From NCBI RefSeq assembly GCF_963855985.1, contig NC_087100.1, positions 1,337,001-1,401,000 on the forward strand: 64,000 bases of DNA, written 5' to 3'. The DNA comes from Ostrinia nubilalis (Eukaryota; Arthropoda; Insecta; Lepidoptera; Crambidae). The notes beneath the pieces were generated by a model. It worked only from the letters and a program-made list of their open reading frames with translations. It was not told where the DNA came from and made no database searches. The number at the start of each line of letters is the position of its first letter. Positions within the stretch are counted from its first letter, which is position 1. This document shows, piece after piece, positions 42,894 through 56,039 of this stretch. The translations under genes were made by a program, and so were the position numbers.

Positions 42894-43339
42894 AGAGCTA
42901 GATTGACAATCTAATTGTAATTTATTTTATCAATTTATTAAACCAAGGTTACGATGGCTTCAAAAAACAACTTTGCCAAAAATCTTCTTAGAAGGCATAA
43001 CTTAATGCGATCATCGTTATCACAGCACAAAATAAATTAGGCCGCTCGATAAAACTTAAAAGACTTTGTCGGTTGAACACGACTTTTCATTGACCGTGAT
43101 CAAATAAATTAATTATACAATCAAAACAAAACATTTCACGGTACGCCGACCTCCTGATGCTTATCTGAACGTGTTTAATATTGAGACTTGTGTCTGATTC
43201 TGAGATATTCTTGACTATTTAACTGACAAGCAAAGGATAGGTTACAAGTTTGGCAGTCTTGCTTTTTTTATAACTTCTGAACTGATTTATAAATGTATAA
43301 ATACTTCGATGATCAGTCCAGATTAAAGGTGGATCGATG
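42894..43339. other. Non-coding stretch upstream of the R1-like LINE
   Basis: Nothing recognised. The 5' end of the LINE lies somewhere near 43330-43400. Confidence 0.45.
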
Positions 43340-43358
43340 CAATTGATTTTAGATTATA

Positions 43359-43856
43359 GTGGTTGTTTGGATAATTATCTCACAGCAAAATCCTACCATA
43401 TCGGAGGCTACTAATGATCCCTCAGTAGACATGAAACTTAGGTTTGTTCGGGACAGTCGAAAGAATCAATCTCTCTACAATGCCGTGCTAATGGTTACGC
43501 CATCTATTTGGAAGGCAATTACTAAGCTGGGACGTATAAACCTAGACCATCAGCGCGTTTATACCGAAAACTTTTGCCCGCTATTGCAATGCTACGGCTG
43601 CTTGCAGTACGGACATCTTAAATCTAAATGCACCGCAGATGTCACAATCTGCTCACACTGTGCGTCTTCTGAGCATATCTTTTCAAACTGCCCCCGCAAA
43701 GCAGACCCACAAGCGGCCAAATGTCACAACTGCACTAACAAAACACCCAACAATAAGTCTGATATAAACACTAATCATTCCGCCACCTCATCAAACTGTC
43801 CTCTCCATCACGTCATGTCAGAGCGCATAAGCTCCATGACCGATTTCGGCAATTAA
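43359..43856 (+). pseudogene. LINE ORF1 (gag-like) C-terminal part with three zinc knuckles
   Basis: About 165 residues end at TAA (43854-43856). Two perfect CX2CX4HX4C knuckles are visible, C78-C81-H86-C91 and C98-C101-H106-C111. A third looser Cys/His group starts at C122-C125. ORF1 proteins of this type bind the element RNA. The N-terminal half expected for a full-length ORF1 is missing, and the first Met (43359) is simply the first available one. The stop is in the same frame as ORF2, which follows without a gap. Confidence 0.8.
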
Positions 43857-46800
43857 ATTTTAAAAATTAGTTCTGCAAATTGTTCACAACGTGACACACA
43901 TCAAAATAATAACAACAACATCAGATTTATTCAGTGCAATGTAGGCCGCTCTTACGGGTGGCACCATGAGTTTATCAAATATTTTATAACCAACGATTAT
44001 CCCATAGCACTTATAACTGAACCTTATGTACGCAAGGATTCATTAATGGTCAGGAACATTCCAGGTTATGAGGTTTTTCAAACGGCAAACGGCCAGAGGG
44101 TTAAGGCCTGTATCATCGTTAAAGCTGGGATTGGCGCAACACTTGGTCTGACGCAAAACTCCTCACCCAACCTCAGCGTAGTTCAGATCACCATCAGACA
44201 ACGCCGCCTCATAATTGCAAGTATATACGTCGAGCCCCGAGACGATGAGTCACACACCTTACCAAAGCTAGAATTGCTCCTGCAGTCCCGAAACGATGAT
44301 GACATCATCATTGGAGGCGATTTGAATGGATGGCATCCCTTATGGGGGTCCTCAGCATCGAATCGCAGGGGAAATCAAATAGTAAATCTAGTCAATTCTA
44401 ACGGATTAATAATATGCAACACAGGTCTCACACCGACCTATGAAACTGTCGCACTTGGTGTGAGACGCACATCATTTATAGATGTAACGATGGTGTCGGA
44501 TTCCATCGTCGACAAAATTGATAACTGGCAAGTAAAAATCGAAGCCTGTCCCTCTTCAGACCACCACGCGATAGAATTTACTCTGTTACATAATTTGTCT
44601 AATATTCAAAGAGTTAAGAGAAAATCCACTTTTAAGTATGATACAAATAACGTGGACTGGGAATCTTTTCGCCATAAACTTGATTACTTTGTGAATAAGA
44701 CGACGCTAATAAATACTTCTATCGAGACTTTAAACGAGGATGGTGTGGATGATTTCATTGCCATCCTCTACAGAACCATAACTAAAACATGCGACAAAAC
44801 ACTTCCCCGAAAGCGTGGCAAACTCGCGTACAACCCATGGTGGAGCGATGAGCTAGAAGAACAGAAACGGCTTGTCATCCACCTCCATCATAGAATTCAG
44901 CAACTGGCACGAAGTGGCCATAATCTGGATGAAGTGCTACGCGAACGAGCTGAAGCTAAACATAAGTATGCAGAAATGTTGAGAGAAGCATCTACCACAA
45001 ACTTTCGGGAGTTCTGCACCCGTCAGGGGAAGGAGGATGTTTGGTCCCTCACCAACCGGCTTCTTACCCGAGCACCTCCACCTAAGCCCGCGGTTACTCT
45101 TTCCTTTGACGGTGTGCATACTGAAAATAGCGAAGAGACGGCAGCAAAACTATTAGAAAACTTTTATAACGATGATACGTCTGACAGTCTGGATTGTCAC
45201 AAAATTACTAGGCAACAAAGTCACCACACTCCAAACACTCCTAATGATACCCAATTTACAACAGAAGAAGTTATTTCATGCATTGATAGCATGAATCCCA
45301 AAAAGGCTCCCGGACCTGACAATTTTACTTCCGACATTATCTCTGCAGTCTGTCATACCTTTCCGGAATTGATCACCCGTCTTTTTAACCGCTGCTTAGA
45401 ACTGGCATACTTTCCGACCATCTGGAAAGTGGCTCAAGTGATAGCTGTACCCAAACCCACCAAGGATGATTACAATATGTCGTCATCTTACAGGCCAATA
45501 GGTCTTATAAATGTCTTTGGAAAACTGATTGAAAAGCTCATCACTAAAAGGCTTACACACCATCTCCACACAAAAGGGTTCATGAACCCGAAGCAATTTG
45601 GGTTCAAAGAACAAACTTCTACAGTAAATGCTCTGAATCAAGCTCTTAAAGACATTCAATCAGCTCGCCAGGACAAAAAATTAGTGATTGCAGTATCTAT
45701 GGACATCCAAGGTGCCTTTAACAACGCCTGGTGGCCCAAGCTTTTACAGAGACTCCAGCTCGTTGAGTGTCCCCAAAACATATATAAGCTCATTACAAAC
45801 TATCTAAGTGATCGGACGGTTACTCTAAATTATGCCGACTCTAGCGCTTCTAAGACAATGACTCGTGGATGCATACAGGGCTCAGTCTGCGGACCGAGCT
45901 TCTGGAACATCATTTTGGATGAACTCTTCGAGCAGGAGCTCCCCTCGGGGTGCAAATTGCAGGCTTATGCCGATGATGTATTGCTGATCTGCACTGCCAA
46001 AGACCTAGTACAACTAGAACGCAATACAAACATCGCTCTAGAAACCATAACAGCTTGGGGAGAGAATGCAAAACTCACCTTTGGCCCTACAAAGACACAA
46101 ATGATTGGTTTTACCCCGACTGCCCGTAAAGCTCGCATCACCCACCGCGGTATCCGCCTGCAATTTAAAAGTGACATAAAATTACTCGGCATTATAATCG
46201 ACCAAAGACTAACCTTCACTAAACACGTTGACTACACCATTTGCAAAGCTCTTAAAATTTATCGTTCACTCTGCAAATTTGTTCGCCCCACATGAGGAGT
46301 TCATAGCCAAAACATCTCAACAATATACCAACAAGTAATACAACCCATTATAACGTACGCAGCTGGGATCTGGGGTGATGCAGTTAAATTTAAAAAGGTC
46401 AGCAGAAATCTCTTGTCTTTGCAGCGTGGGTTTGCTGTTAAGATAATACGTGGTTTCCGTACTGTATCAACTATTGCTGCCATTTCGCTTGCGGAGCTCA
46501 CTCCACTCGATCTGAAAGTTCACGAGATCTGCATCACCGAACGTGCAAAACTTTCGGGATGCTCGCCATATCTCCCTTCAAACATCACGCTGCAAAAACC
46601 CACACCACCAGCGAAACTTCCTCACCCTGCAGCACGACAGGGCATCACATTTTCTTCGGCATATACTGAACAGGATATTGACAGACTTTGCCCACCTGAC
46701 GGCACTAAGATCTATACCGACGGCAGTAAATTGGAAGACGGTAAAGTTAGCGCAGCATATGTCGTTATGAAGCCTAACCAAACACCTGTAACTTGTGAAC

Positions 46801-47543
46801 TTAAACTCCACGACAGCTGTACCGTCTTTCAAGCGGAACTATTAGCCATTGAACGTGCCGTCAGATGGATCACGGAATCCGACACCGTAAGATCAACTAT
46901 TCTCTCGGACAGCCACTCTGCTCTTCAAGAGTTATCAAATGGGCAAACCACCAACAGCTTGGCAGTAATGACTCACGATCATTTACGTCGACATTCGGGG
47001 TGCGTGGAGTTCGTCTGGGTCAAGGCGCATGCTGGACTTGAAGGCAACGAAACAGCAGATGAGGCCGCAAAAAGTGCAGCGTCTTCTCAGCGAGCTCCCG
47101 ACTTTGCTAGGTTTCCGATCAGCCACGTAAAGCGCCGAATAAGGGAAATAAACCAAAGCCAAGTGAATGATCGTTACATTAATGCTAACACTGGTGCTCT
47201 CACCCGCAACTGGCTCCCAAACTTGGACAGCATCAACCAACTCTTCGCTCAGGCGGAGCACTCCTTCCACCTGACACAAATTCTTACCAGTCACGGCTAT
47301 CACCGACAATACTTACATCGGTTCAAGATAGTCGAGACCGATAAGTGCAATTGCGACACAAATGCTGTTCAGGATATACTTCACCTACTCAAAGAATGTC
47401 CACGTTTTGCCCGGCAAAGAGTACAGCACATGGCTATATGCCAATACCTTAAAGTTAACCCCTTTGAAATATCGGACCTGTTAAAGAGGGAAAGCGCCAT
47501 CCAATCATTCATCCAATTATGTAAATATTTATCAATGTTTTAG
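43857..47543 (+). pseudogene. LINE ORF2: endonuclease, RT and RNase H, broken by one in-frame TGA
   Basis: The frame is continuous from 43857 to TAG at 47541, except for TGA at 46293-46295. The endonuclease begins upstream of the first ATG (44046), with IRFIQCNVGRS and LITEPYV. From 44046, GDLN is at residues 91-94 and SDHH at 171-174. The RT has MDIQGAFNN (552-560), GCIQGSVCGP (608-617) and YADD (641-644). After the TGA the same frame continues with the RNase H; counting from 46413, all four acidic residues are present: D103 (YTDGS), E142, D166 (LSDSHSA) and D216, plus H206. A C-terminal CNC...H...C motif follows. EPYV, GSVCGP and RNase H suit the R1/I-group. The break is a single substitution (ACA TGA GGA), so the copy is young. 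Confidence 0.88.
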
Positions 47544-47690
47544 TTTGTATTTTTTACTTAAATTTCAAGGTGAAAAATAATGGCATCACAATATTTCATT
47601 CTTATCTTGGCTTGCCTACAGATCAAAATACATCTATTTTTATTTAATCTTAATAATATTTTTATTAATTTTATTTCAACTTAGTGACAA

Positions 47691-50600
47691 GAAGAAAGTT
47701 AACAATCTTCAAAAAAATGAACGCAAGAGTATTTTGCGTAAAGATACAGTCGACAGCACGTCAGTATACAGTTGTAAAGTCGCACTAATTTCAAGTACAT
47801 AAAGTGTTAAAGAGTTTATCTTAACGTGCCGTTGTCTATACTTCAACACTACTTATCCGTGACCACGAATAATGACGCAAAACAATCAATCACTATAAAA
47901 TTGAAAGTAAACGCATCAACTATAACCGAAGTAAATTGATGCGTTCGCATTTGTTATCTGTTGAACGGACGATCTATTTTGTTTTAAGAGATTCATTAAA
48001 TAGAGATAGTAATCTAGTCCTTTTTGCAAAAACTCGATAACATCTTTTGTTGTGGTGAAATATCCAGTAGGTTGTGATGATATTTTAAAAAAAGAATGCA
48101 TTAAATTTTAAGAATCATAGTAATTAAGCGCCATCTTGTTATTGATAGAGCTAAAATGGTAATTACTTGTTTTATATTTACTAAGAATACACAGTTTAGA
48201 CAAAAAACTGATCTAATATTTATGTGACTGCTGTAATTGGATTCATAGATGTATTTTAAAGTTGACTTCTTTATTAAACTCTTGTGAAACTACTTTTAGT
48301 ATAATATTACAATCTGCCTAATTTATTTACCATGAACACTCTATGCTTCGCTTCTAAATGCGCGTTTTAAAACAAATCTACCATAGACTCTCGGAGGCGC
48401 CTGTAGTATAATATTTCCATAACCACTACTTTTTAAACAAATCGCCCGGGTCAAAGTTGGGTGGTCCCATTAAGGTAACAAGTCCTCACTTGTCTATACC
48501 TCGTTTACATATTCCACCTTACTCGCGCATAAATTGTCATTACAGAAATCATCCGATACATTCTATCGATAAGTGCTCGCTTCAATCGATTTTCCATTCG
48601 ATTCACGGTTGGACGCCTCTTAACCGGCGGGCATTTTGGACTTTTTTCACAGACAAATACTAAACGTGTCGCTGTTTACATATTTTATCTATGGTTTTAT
48701 GGTCCTTTATGGATTTACAGTCGTAAATTAGGTTCGGATGACGCCGTGTGTCGTATCTCAACTGCTATGGGTACATACATAGTGGATTAGGGGATCGTTG
48801 ATGACAGCCTTTTGGGTTTAGCGGTATTGATCAGCGTGTGTTTATGGTCTGATTGGGTTTACTCTAAACCAAAGTAAGGTTACGACCTCATTTTCATGAA
48901 TCAAGTGGTTAAGATGCAATTAGTGACAACAGATTAGGGTACGTGCTTGATAATCAAACTATTTAGTACATATTTTAAATGGTGTGTCTAATAAATTCAC
49001 GTTACTTAACCAAGATAAGCGTGATAACGTTTTTGAGAAAGCCTATACCTATATGAACCGTGGCTGAAGATCTGCCAACATAGATATGATTAAGCAAAGC
49101 CTAATTAATGTTACGATGTAAAATGAACATGACAACTCCTGCTTATAAATAATTAGCTACTGACAAGGACATTCTGAAGCAGCAAATTACTTCCATACAA
49201 TGTTGTGCCTACTTAGGATTACATTTCATATCTGATCATCATCAAATACTTTGTAAATATAACTACATACCTACCTACTTCTCTATACCAAGATATTATT
49301 ATGACAATGATTTTTCGAAATAATTTTGAAATATACTCGAGAACAATTTTAATGGCATAAACAATCATCATTTTATACCATACCAAACTAGTTTTTGGCA
49401 GCGTATTCACCCAGATAGAATACGTCATAGAAAGACTTTATCGCATGCTTCCCCTTTTCAAAGGCTTTTTGTTCTTGACAAGTTATATTACCTAAACCTT
49501 TCTAATAAATCACTTTATCTATTGGTAAAAAGAGTATATTGTTTTACAGTATCAGTTTGTGATTCTTATCTAGAATAGACAGACGCGGTAGACTTTGTTT
49601 TATAACATGTAGTATACTTGTTCATGTAAATTTGTTGCAAATACAAGTAGACACGAGCCATTGAACATTTAAGATTACCAGCAACGCGGCTTAATGCTGC
49701 AAATGTCACTACACGGTCTGCATCCAAATCACCATCAAAAATTCCAAATAGACAATCGATTTCAGTCCTTCAATGACCAACCAAATAGCAAGTACATTGA
49801 CCCAATAAACTACTTTAAAAACTTACATAACCCGACCACTAAAGGAATATTAAGTCGACTTTTGTACATTTGTAACGCGTGCAATGCCGTCACCTTTAAT
49901 TGTCACACCTTCATCAACTGCTTCGGGAATTTCAATCTTGTGTGTTTTGATATTAGATTTAACATCATCAGCATCGGATTCACTTGTTGTGTTTTGGTTT
50001 TGTACGGTTATTAGTCCATTTAAATGGTGGCGTTTACTTGAATTTGCTCTTTGAATCATCAATTTGATCGCGGACGCTTAGTGCCTACTAAAACGTATGG
50101 TCGAGTTAGTTCCATTGCTTACGATCAAATGTTAAATATAACGCTTTTAGAATGCTAACACGTGGATGATAAACAAACAGATATTTGGATCGGTTTCAAT
50201 GTAGATGTGATGATTCAGTGTAGCAAGGAAGTAGGAAAGAATTGAGACTTTTGCGTAAAAGGATAGGAATAACATACGTTTTAAAAACATTTTGTTGGTC
50301 AATTTTTTTAAAAATAACCTATGTAAAGAGCTCGAGGAGTCAAAGGTTCTAATTTGTATCATTACTTATATTAAGCCTAATCGTTTTTTATTTGAGATAG
50401 AATTAGCCTTTAACAAATAAATTATTTTTCTTTATTTCTATCTATCTCTTAGCACTTCTAAAAAAAGGTAGCAAATATTGAAAGTTGCAATAAAAATTCT
50501 GAAGTAACGATGTTTTTTTTATAAATAAAACAATACACAGCTCGTGCTTTTGTTTTAAAACGTGCAGGCCACCTGGGGAGATCCGTTCCCTTATCAGTAT

Positions 50601-51487
50601 CCCTGAATCCAACACTACAACACATTGCATTCAATGATCTTGACAAATCGAGTTTAAATTCGAAACATGATTCCATCGTTCACCCGACATATTCCGCGTC
50701 GATTTCAAACGAACGATGTTTTGCACAATCGGACAAATCGATTACAAATCCGATCACACATTCTATTGTTTATTCGATACAATCTTCGCTAGATATCAGT
50801 CTGTTGCCAGCGAAATGTCTTGGCTTGGTGACATTAGGCACGGTTATGGACTTGAATGTTTACAATGACAAGGACTCGTCGGTCAAGAAATTGTTTTAAC
50901 GCAGATTTTGTCATTATAAAGTCATCCATAATCTCAATTAAAGCTAGCATTAAGTCATAGGTTTTGGATTATAAAACGTTCTACCAATGTGCATCACATG
51001 ACTAAGCGAATCAGGTAAACTGCAATGATTCAGAGCGCTTCCTTTTAAGGTAAGCATTTATATTTAGGTGTGACCTAATTTGAGCAAACTAAAAATAAAC
51101 ATAATAAACATAAAAATAATATGCTGAAAAAAAACAACTTTTTGAAGGGCAACTTTTACACAGATAAAGCTGCACAAAAGTTACAAATATGTTACAAATA
51201 ATGTTACAAATATTGAGTTCATAAATAAAACATTCCCTAAACAAGCACATCAACCTATCTCTTTATTTCAATATCGTTACAATTTGTTTGCTTTCAACTC
51301 TATCGTTGCCAATTTTCATTCAATAGCTACTGGAGCAGAATCCAAAGTCGTATATTAACGTATTATTGTGTATGTAGTTCTGGATTCGTAACACGGGCTA
51401 AATTAAAATACAATGCCCGTTGTGTGCACTGGTGTGAGTGATGTCGGCACACATGAAAGCCGTCGGTCGGCAATTTATCCTTCAATA
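47691..51487. other. Intronic non-coding stretch
   Basis: No exon, RNA gene or full element recognised. A small hairpin occurs at about 47910-47944 (ACGCATCAA/TTGATGCGT). At 50640-50790 repeated AAATCGATTACAAATCC-like words form a mildly repetitive AT/CG block. The 106-codon frame at 49694 has no recognisable domain and a coding-unlike composition. Confidence 0.5.
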
Positions 51488-51489
51488 TA

Positions 51490-52594
51490 CAGTGTGAGTC
51501 ACGTTAAAGTGTACATATGAAAATATATAAAACTAGACCTATTTTTATCGACAAAAAAGAGGTCAAAAAATTTTTGAGATTTTTTTTTAATTTTTTATAG
51601 AATTTTTTTTCTTCCAATTACTTATTGTAAATAAAACGTAATAACTTTTAAACTAAGCGGTATATCCTGATAAAATAAAAACAGTAATAATGCTAAATAA
51701 CAGGCGATATTAAAAAAATACATACAATACACAAAAAATGCCAACAAGTAATAAAAAATGATACTTTTTGAAAAAAATCTGCTTAAAAATTCGTGTTTTT
51801 TTGGTTATTTGATAAATTTCTCCAAAAAATGCCCCTATAACAGGTGGTTTTTATTGTTGTGTATTATTCTCTATCGTATTACCTTTGTAAAACCAAAAAT
51901 TGCATGTCTCTATCCCTATCACAACATTTGCTATGATAGTTTGAACAAAGGCCTACCACAACATTATTCTCCTCTACAGGTAGGGACAATTTTAATTTTA
52001 ACTAAAATGCTTATTTTACTTCGAAATCTTTTGTTTTTACTTGAAATCTAACTTGTCTTTATCAAAATTACAAATCTAGAGCCATTTTCAGTTTCGTTGT
52101 TAACGAAGCGTTGAATGGCGCGCCCGGAGAGGCTTAGTTCAAACGATCATAGCAAATGTTGTGATAGGGATAGAGACATGCAATTTTTGGTTTTACAAAG
52201 GTAATACAATAGAGAATAATACAAAACAATAAAAACCACCTGTTAAAGGGGCATTTTTCGGAGAAATTTATCAAATAACCAAAAAAAACACGAATTTTTA
52301 AGCAGATTTTTTTCAAAAAGTATCATTTTTTATTATTTGTTGGCATTTTTTGTGTATTGTATGTATTTTTTTAGTATCGCCTGTTATTTAGCATTATTAC
52401 TGTTTTTATTTTATCAGGATATACCACTTAGTTTAAACGTTATTACGTTTTCTTTACAATAAGTAATTGGAAGAAAAAAAAATTTATAAAAAATTAAAAA
52501 AAAATCTCAAAAATTTTTTGACCACTTTTTTGTCGATAAAAATAAGTCTAGTTTCATCTATTTTCATATGTACACTTTAACGTGACTCACACTG
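51490..52594. mobile_element. Long foldback element, about 460-bp arms, TA flanks (Tc1/mariner-like ends)
   Basis: CAGTGTGAGTCACGTTAAAG at 51490 is exactly inverted at 52575-52594, and TA lies on both outer sides (51488-51489, 52595-52596). The arms, about 51490-51951 and 52134-52594, are near-identical inverted copies. The central 180 bp contains a short GC patch (GGCGCGCCCGGAGAGGC). Frames read from the two arms are mirror translations of AT-rich DNA and not genes. CAGTG ends with TA duplication are typical of Tc1/mariner-type elements. Confidence 0.88.
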
Positions 52595-52596
52595 TA

Positions 52597-55434
52597 TTTG
52601 TCGCTAGGGTTGTCTCTTGAATTTTTATTGCGTTTTAACCAGCTTTTCATTTATCAAACTGAGTTATTGGTATGAGGAGATTAGTTTATAGTGTATTTCA
52701 ATGATAGAAGTCATTATTTGTTTTTAAGTGTATTTTAGTGCCGTGTATATTATTTTATGATTTTAAAAGAATGGAGAACTGATAAAAATCAAATGACTAC
52801 AGTCAAAACAATCACGGATGTCTATAACTTTCTTTGCTCACATCAGGATGTTATGAAACCATTTTTGTGGCTTTCTTATAGGTTATTTATTATAAATAAG
52901 TGCAACTACAAACTGGAAATATTAGTTTTCACTTTCTTAGCCATCTAGAAAAAATAACACCATGCTTTTTTCCAACTTTTACAATAATTGGTTATTATTC
53001 GATGAGGATGAGGTGAACTCTCAAATCGTGTAAAAAAGTATCAATACTCAATAAAATAATTACCTTTGTAAAAAATATTGCAACATAAACTCTATTCTAA
53101 CGAGACACAGCCCTGGTTAAGCTCGTGCGCATCGCAATTTGTACGGTGCGCGGGCGCAGGCTGCGTCGCTTGAGGATCAATCTGCTCATGCGGTTGATAC
53201 GCGTCAAAACACTTATATCAAACGCTCGTTGGACCCGTTTATAGCCTGCGAAACGCTTTTGTATGCGGTTTGTCTGTCAGCTACTTAGTCTATGAGATGT
53301 TTTTAAAACAAAACAGCTATTGTTGTAATATTACAGATAAATTCCTACAACTAATTTGTAACTTTTTATTAAATATTTTAGTATCTCATTATAAGTGAAA
53401 TGTAAATTTCTTATGAGAATAAAGTTCTTTAAACCTAACTACTGGTACTAATACTAAATACAACATTACTACATTAATAATCATGTTAGTCATGCTATCA
53501 ATATATTATTAATTTACCCAAGAATAGCCTAAAATCTAATGACTTAAGACATTGATTTGTGTTAATTTTTTTTTGCAATGCCATAATGTCAGTTGGATTT
53601 TCAGGTTTAGGCTATTATAATCAAAGTGGCCTGAGGTGTTGGGAGCCTGATGACCAGTAATACAGGTATATGAATACCTACCATAGGCACCAGACTCACA
53701 CAAGAAAGAACGTCAAACTTATTTTATACATTCACTATGTAACTTTGTACGATTTTTGTGTGAGTAAAATAAAGATTTACTTATTAATCAAACACATTAA
53801 TTTAACAATTCCATATCCTTATGTTCAGTTATTGATACACCCATTGTTAATATTATAATATCAAAATTTGACATTGCAAGATTTTTGGCCTTCAAATAAA
53901 TGACATTAAAAACCAAATCTAAAATATCATATTTCTGGTAAAAACGCAAAGAAATAAACACACAACTAATTTAATAAGCAAATTTTGAGATATCAATATT
54001 AATTTGTCATCTTTTATGATAAGTTTATAGTTGATTTGGGTATTCTAGATGCTTATAAGGGGGTCATGTTGAATCTAAAATATCATTAATGCAAAAAAGT
54101 TAACTAATTTGTCAATATTTTGGCAAAATATTTTTTTATAATTTGGGCATGATTAATTGCTTATTTTGTATTCATTATTGTAATTTCATTAAGCCTATCT
54201 GATTGAGTTATCAGACGCAAAGTTATTGCATAAGTTAAAACTGACTTTTTTACATAATTCAAACTATTAACTATTTGTGACCCTTGATAAAATATAACAA
54301 GTATAATAATAAAACTACAGTACCTATAGAATTTTATCAAGGAGACGGAGGAGGAATTTTATTGTTGATACGTATACACAGCTCAAAACACTGCATCAAG
54401 TAGCATCCGCTAAAAAAGGTTTTACCAAAATTCACTTCTTAACCCCTTGCATCCCCATGCAACAGGATCCCAAAGTTAAACTCAACCAAAAAGGTCAAAG
54501 CTACTATTCTTATAACTTGAGATTTACCGACTTGAACAGGTTAAACAACTCACAATACATCGCTTTTGACTTACAATTACGATCAACTCGATCACAGACT
54601 AGATTAGCATCAATAAGAATACTTTGTGGACCACACATGGAATCCAGATTCTATGGATACCTAGAACGAAGCGAAATGCGTATGCGCATCCTAGTTTTTG
54701 TTGTCTGTAGCTGATCCCGCTTTTTATCGGGGACATATTCAACAACGAGTTCTGACAACGTACTATGTTGTTCGTGTTATGCAAAGATTTAAATTACTAT
54801 TTTATAAATTTCTGAAAATTTTTGTCTTTTTTATTGCTTGTGCGAAGTTAAGGTTCCCATTAGTGACTCGGTAGTTTCATGATAAGAATATTTTTCCTTC
54901 AATGACATTATTTAACTGTCGAAAAATAGCTTGGCACTTACTTTTTTGATGTCTTTTTTATCACTATGGTCGAAGACACTCCCTTGAAGTAAAGTGAGCT
55001 CAGTAAAGCACCTATCCTTTATTATTTCTACCCACAAAACATCACAGAAACATCTTTATCCGAGGATTTAAAATAGTAAACGAATAACGGAACCGTAAGT
55101 GAGCATACCAAGACGCAAATAGAATCTGTTAGCGCAGTTTGTTTGTACAACTAATGACTTGTTGAGAGCTATAGTATTACCAGTTTACAACTACCTTTTA
55201 TTTAACAGTCAGACTCTAAAAAGTCATGGAACTTACAGCTATATTGATGTGAAACTAAGAACGAAAATCGAAGATAAATTTTTGTGGCTAACTGAAAAAT
55301 GAGAGGTGTTCCAAGTTGTAGCTTAATAGCAATAATCTATTGTGGTTAGGTACTTATTAGGGCCTCAGCTTTATGGGGGTTTTGCTATGTTAATTACATT
55401 AGCAAGCAGAAAGGTTTCGAGTCGGTAAAGAAAG
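52597..55434. other. Intronic non-coding stretch
   Basis: No exon or element recognised. A CpG-richer patch lies at 53105-53230 (GTGCGCGGGCGCAGGCTGCG). At about 54405 GCATCCGCTAAAAAAGGTTT is a fragment of the dispersed repeat also seen at 32025-32050. Confidence 0.5.
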
Positions 55435-56039
55435 GGGCTAATAGGCCAGTAGAATTAAACACAAAAATTGATTAAATCGGAAATAATTCCTACAAAAGAT
55501 TTTTTTGCTTTAATGGCTTCATTGGTTGCCCATTAAGACTCTCCTAAGTTTTCGACTTCGACGGAGTTGTGCTTAAGTGGTGGGGGCCCCCGAAAGGGGC
55601 GTTTTTTCGGTTTTCCGGTTATACCGCGTAAAGGACTTACCCTATCGAAAAGTGGTCTTCATGACGGTTAAAGGGCACTTAATCCTGCATTGAATAAGAC
55701 CAAATTCATATGTTTTGGACAAACCGTTCTCGCGCTAAAGTTCGGCAAAGTAGAAAATATACGTATAATTAATGACCCTCTCCACGTTCAATGGCTTGTT
55801 ACCCACATGCTTCCAAGCCTTGTAAAGGGTCGCCTTAACCAGTGTAACCCTAACAAGGCTCACGAGTTTGATTCGCTTATCCTTGTTCGTCCCAGCCGTT
55901 CCTTAACTGCGGTTGCTGCACCTCTTCCTGGCACTCTCCTGAACGACTCTGTGTTACCTAATGTGGCTGCTCCTCTTCCTTGTACCCTCCTGTACGATTT
56001 CATTGCTTAGCCATATGCCTGGTCCAAGGTTCGACGCCA

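Larger units (their letters stand above)
43340..47690 (+). mobile_element. R1-like LINE, 5'-truncated, with RNase H
   Basis: The element is in the same orientation as the knirps-family exon. It has an ORF1 end with three CCHC-type knuckles, then ORF2 with endonuclease, reverse transcriptase, RNase H and a C-terminal Cys/His motif. An AT-rich 3' UTR follows to about 47690. The 5' part of ORF1 is missing. Boundaries are approximate because no target duplication was found by eye. Confidence 0.88.

Noticed and set aside
51758..52051. 97-codon frame with a mirrored 60-codon frame at 52134-52316
   Set aside because: Mirror translations of AT-rich foldback arms, without any recognisable domain.
55690..56010. 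106-codon frame, mirrored at 57020-57340
   Set aside because: Neither copy begins with ATG, and the two differ at 17 of 106 residues, so there is no sign of selection for protein; they are read-outs of the palindrome arms.
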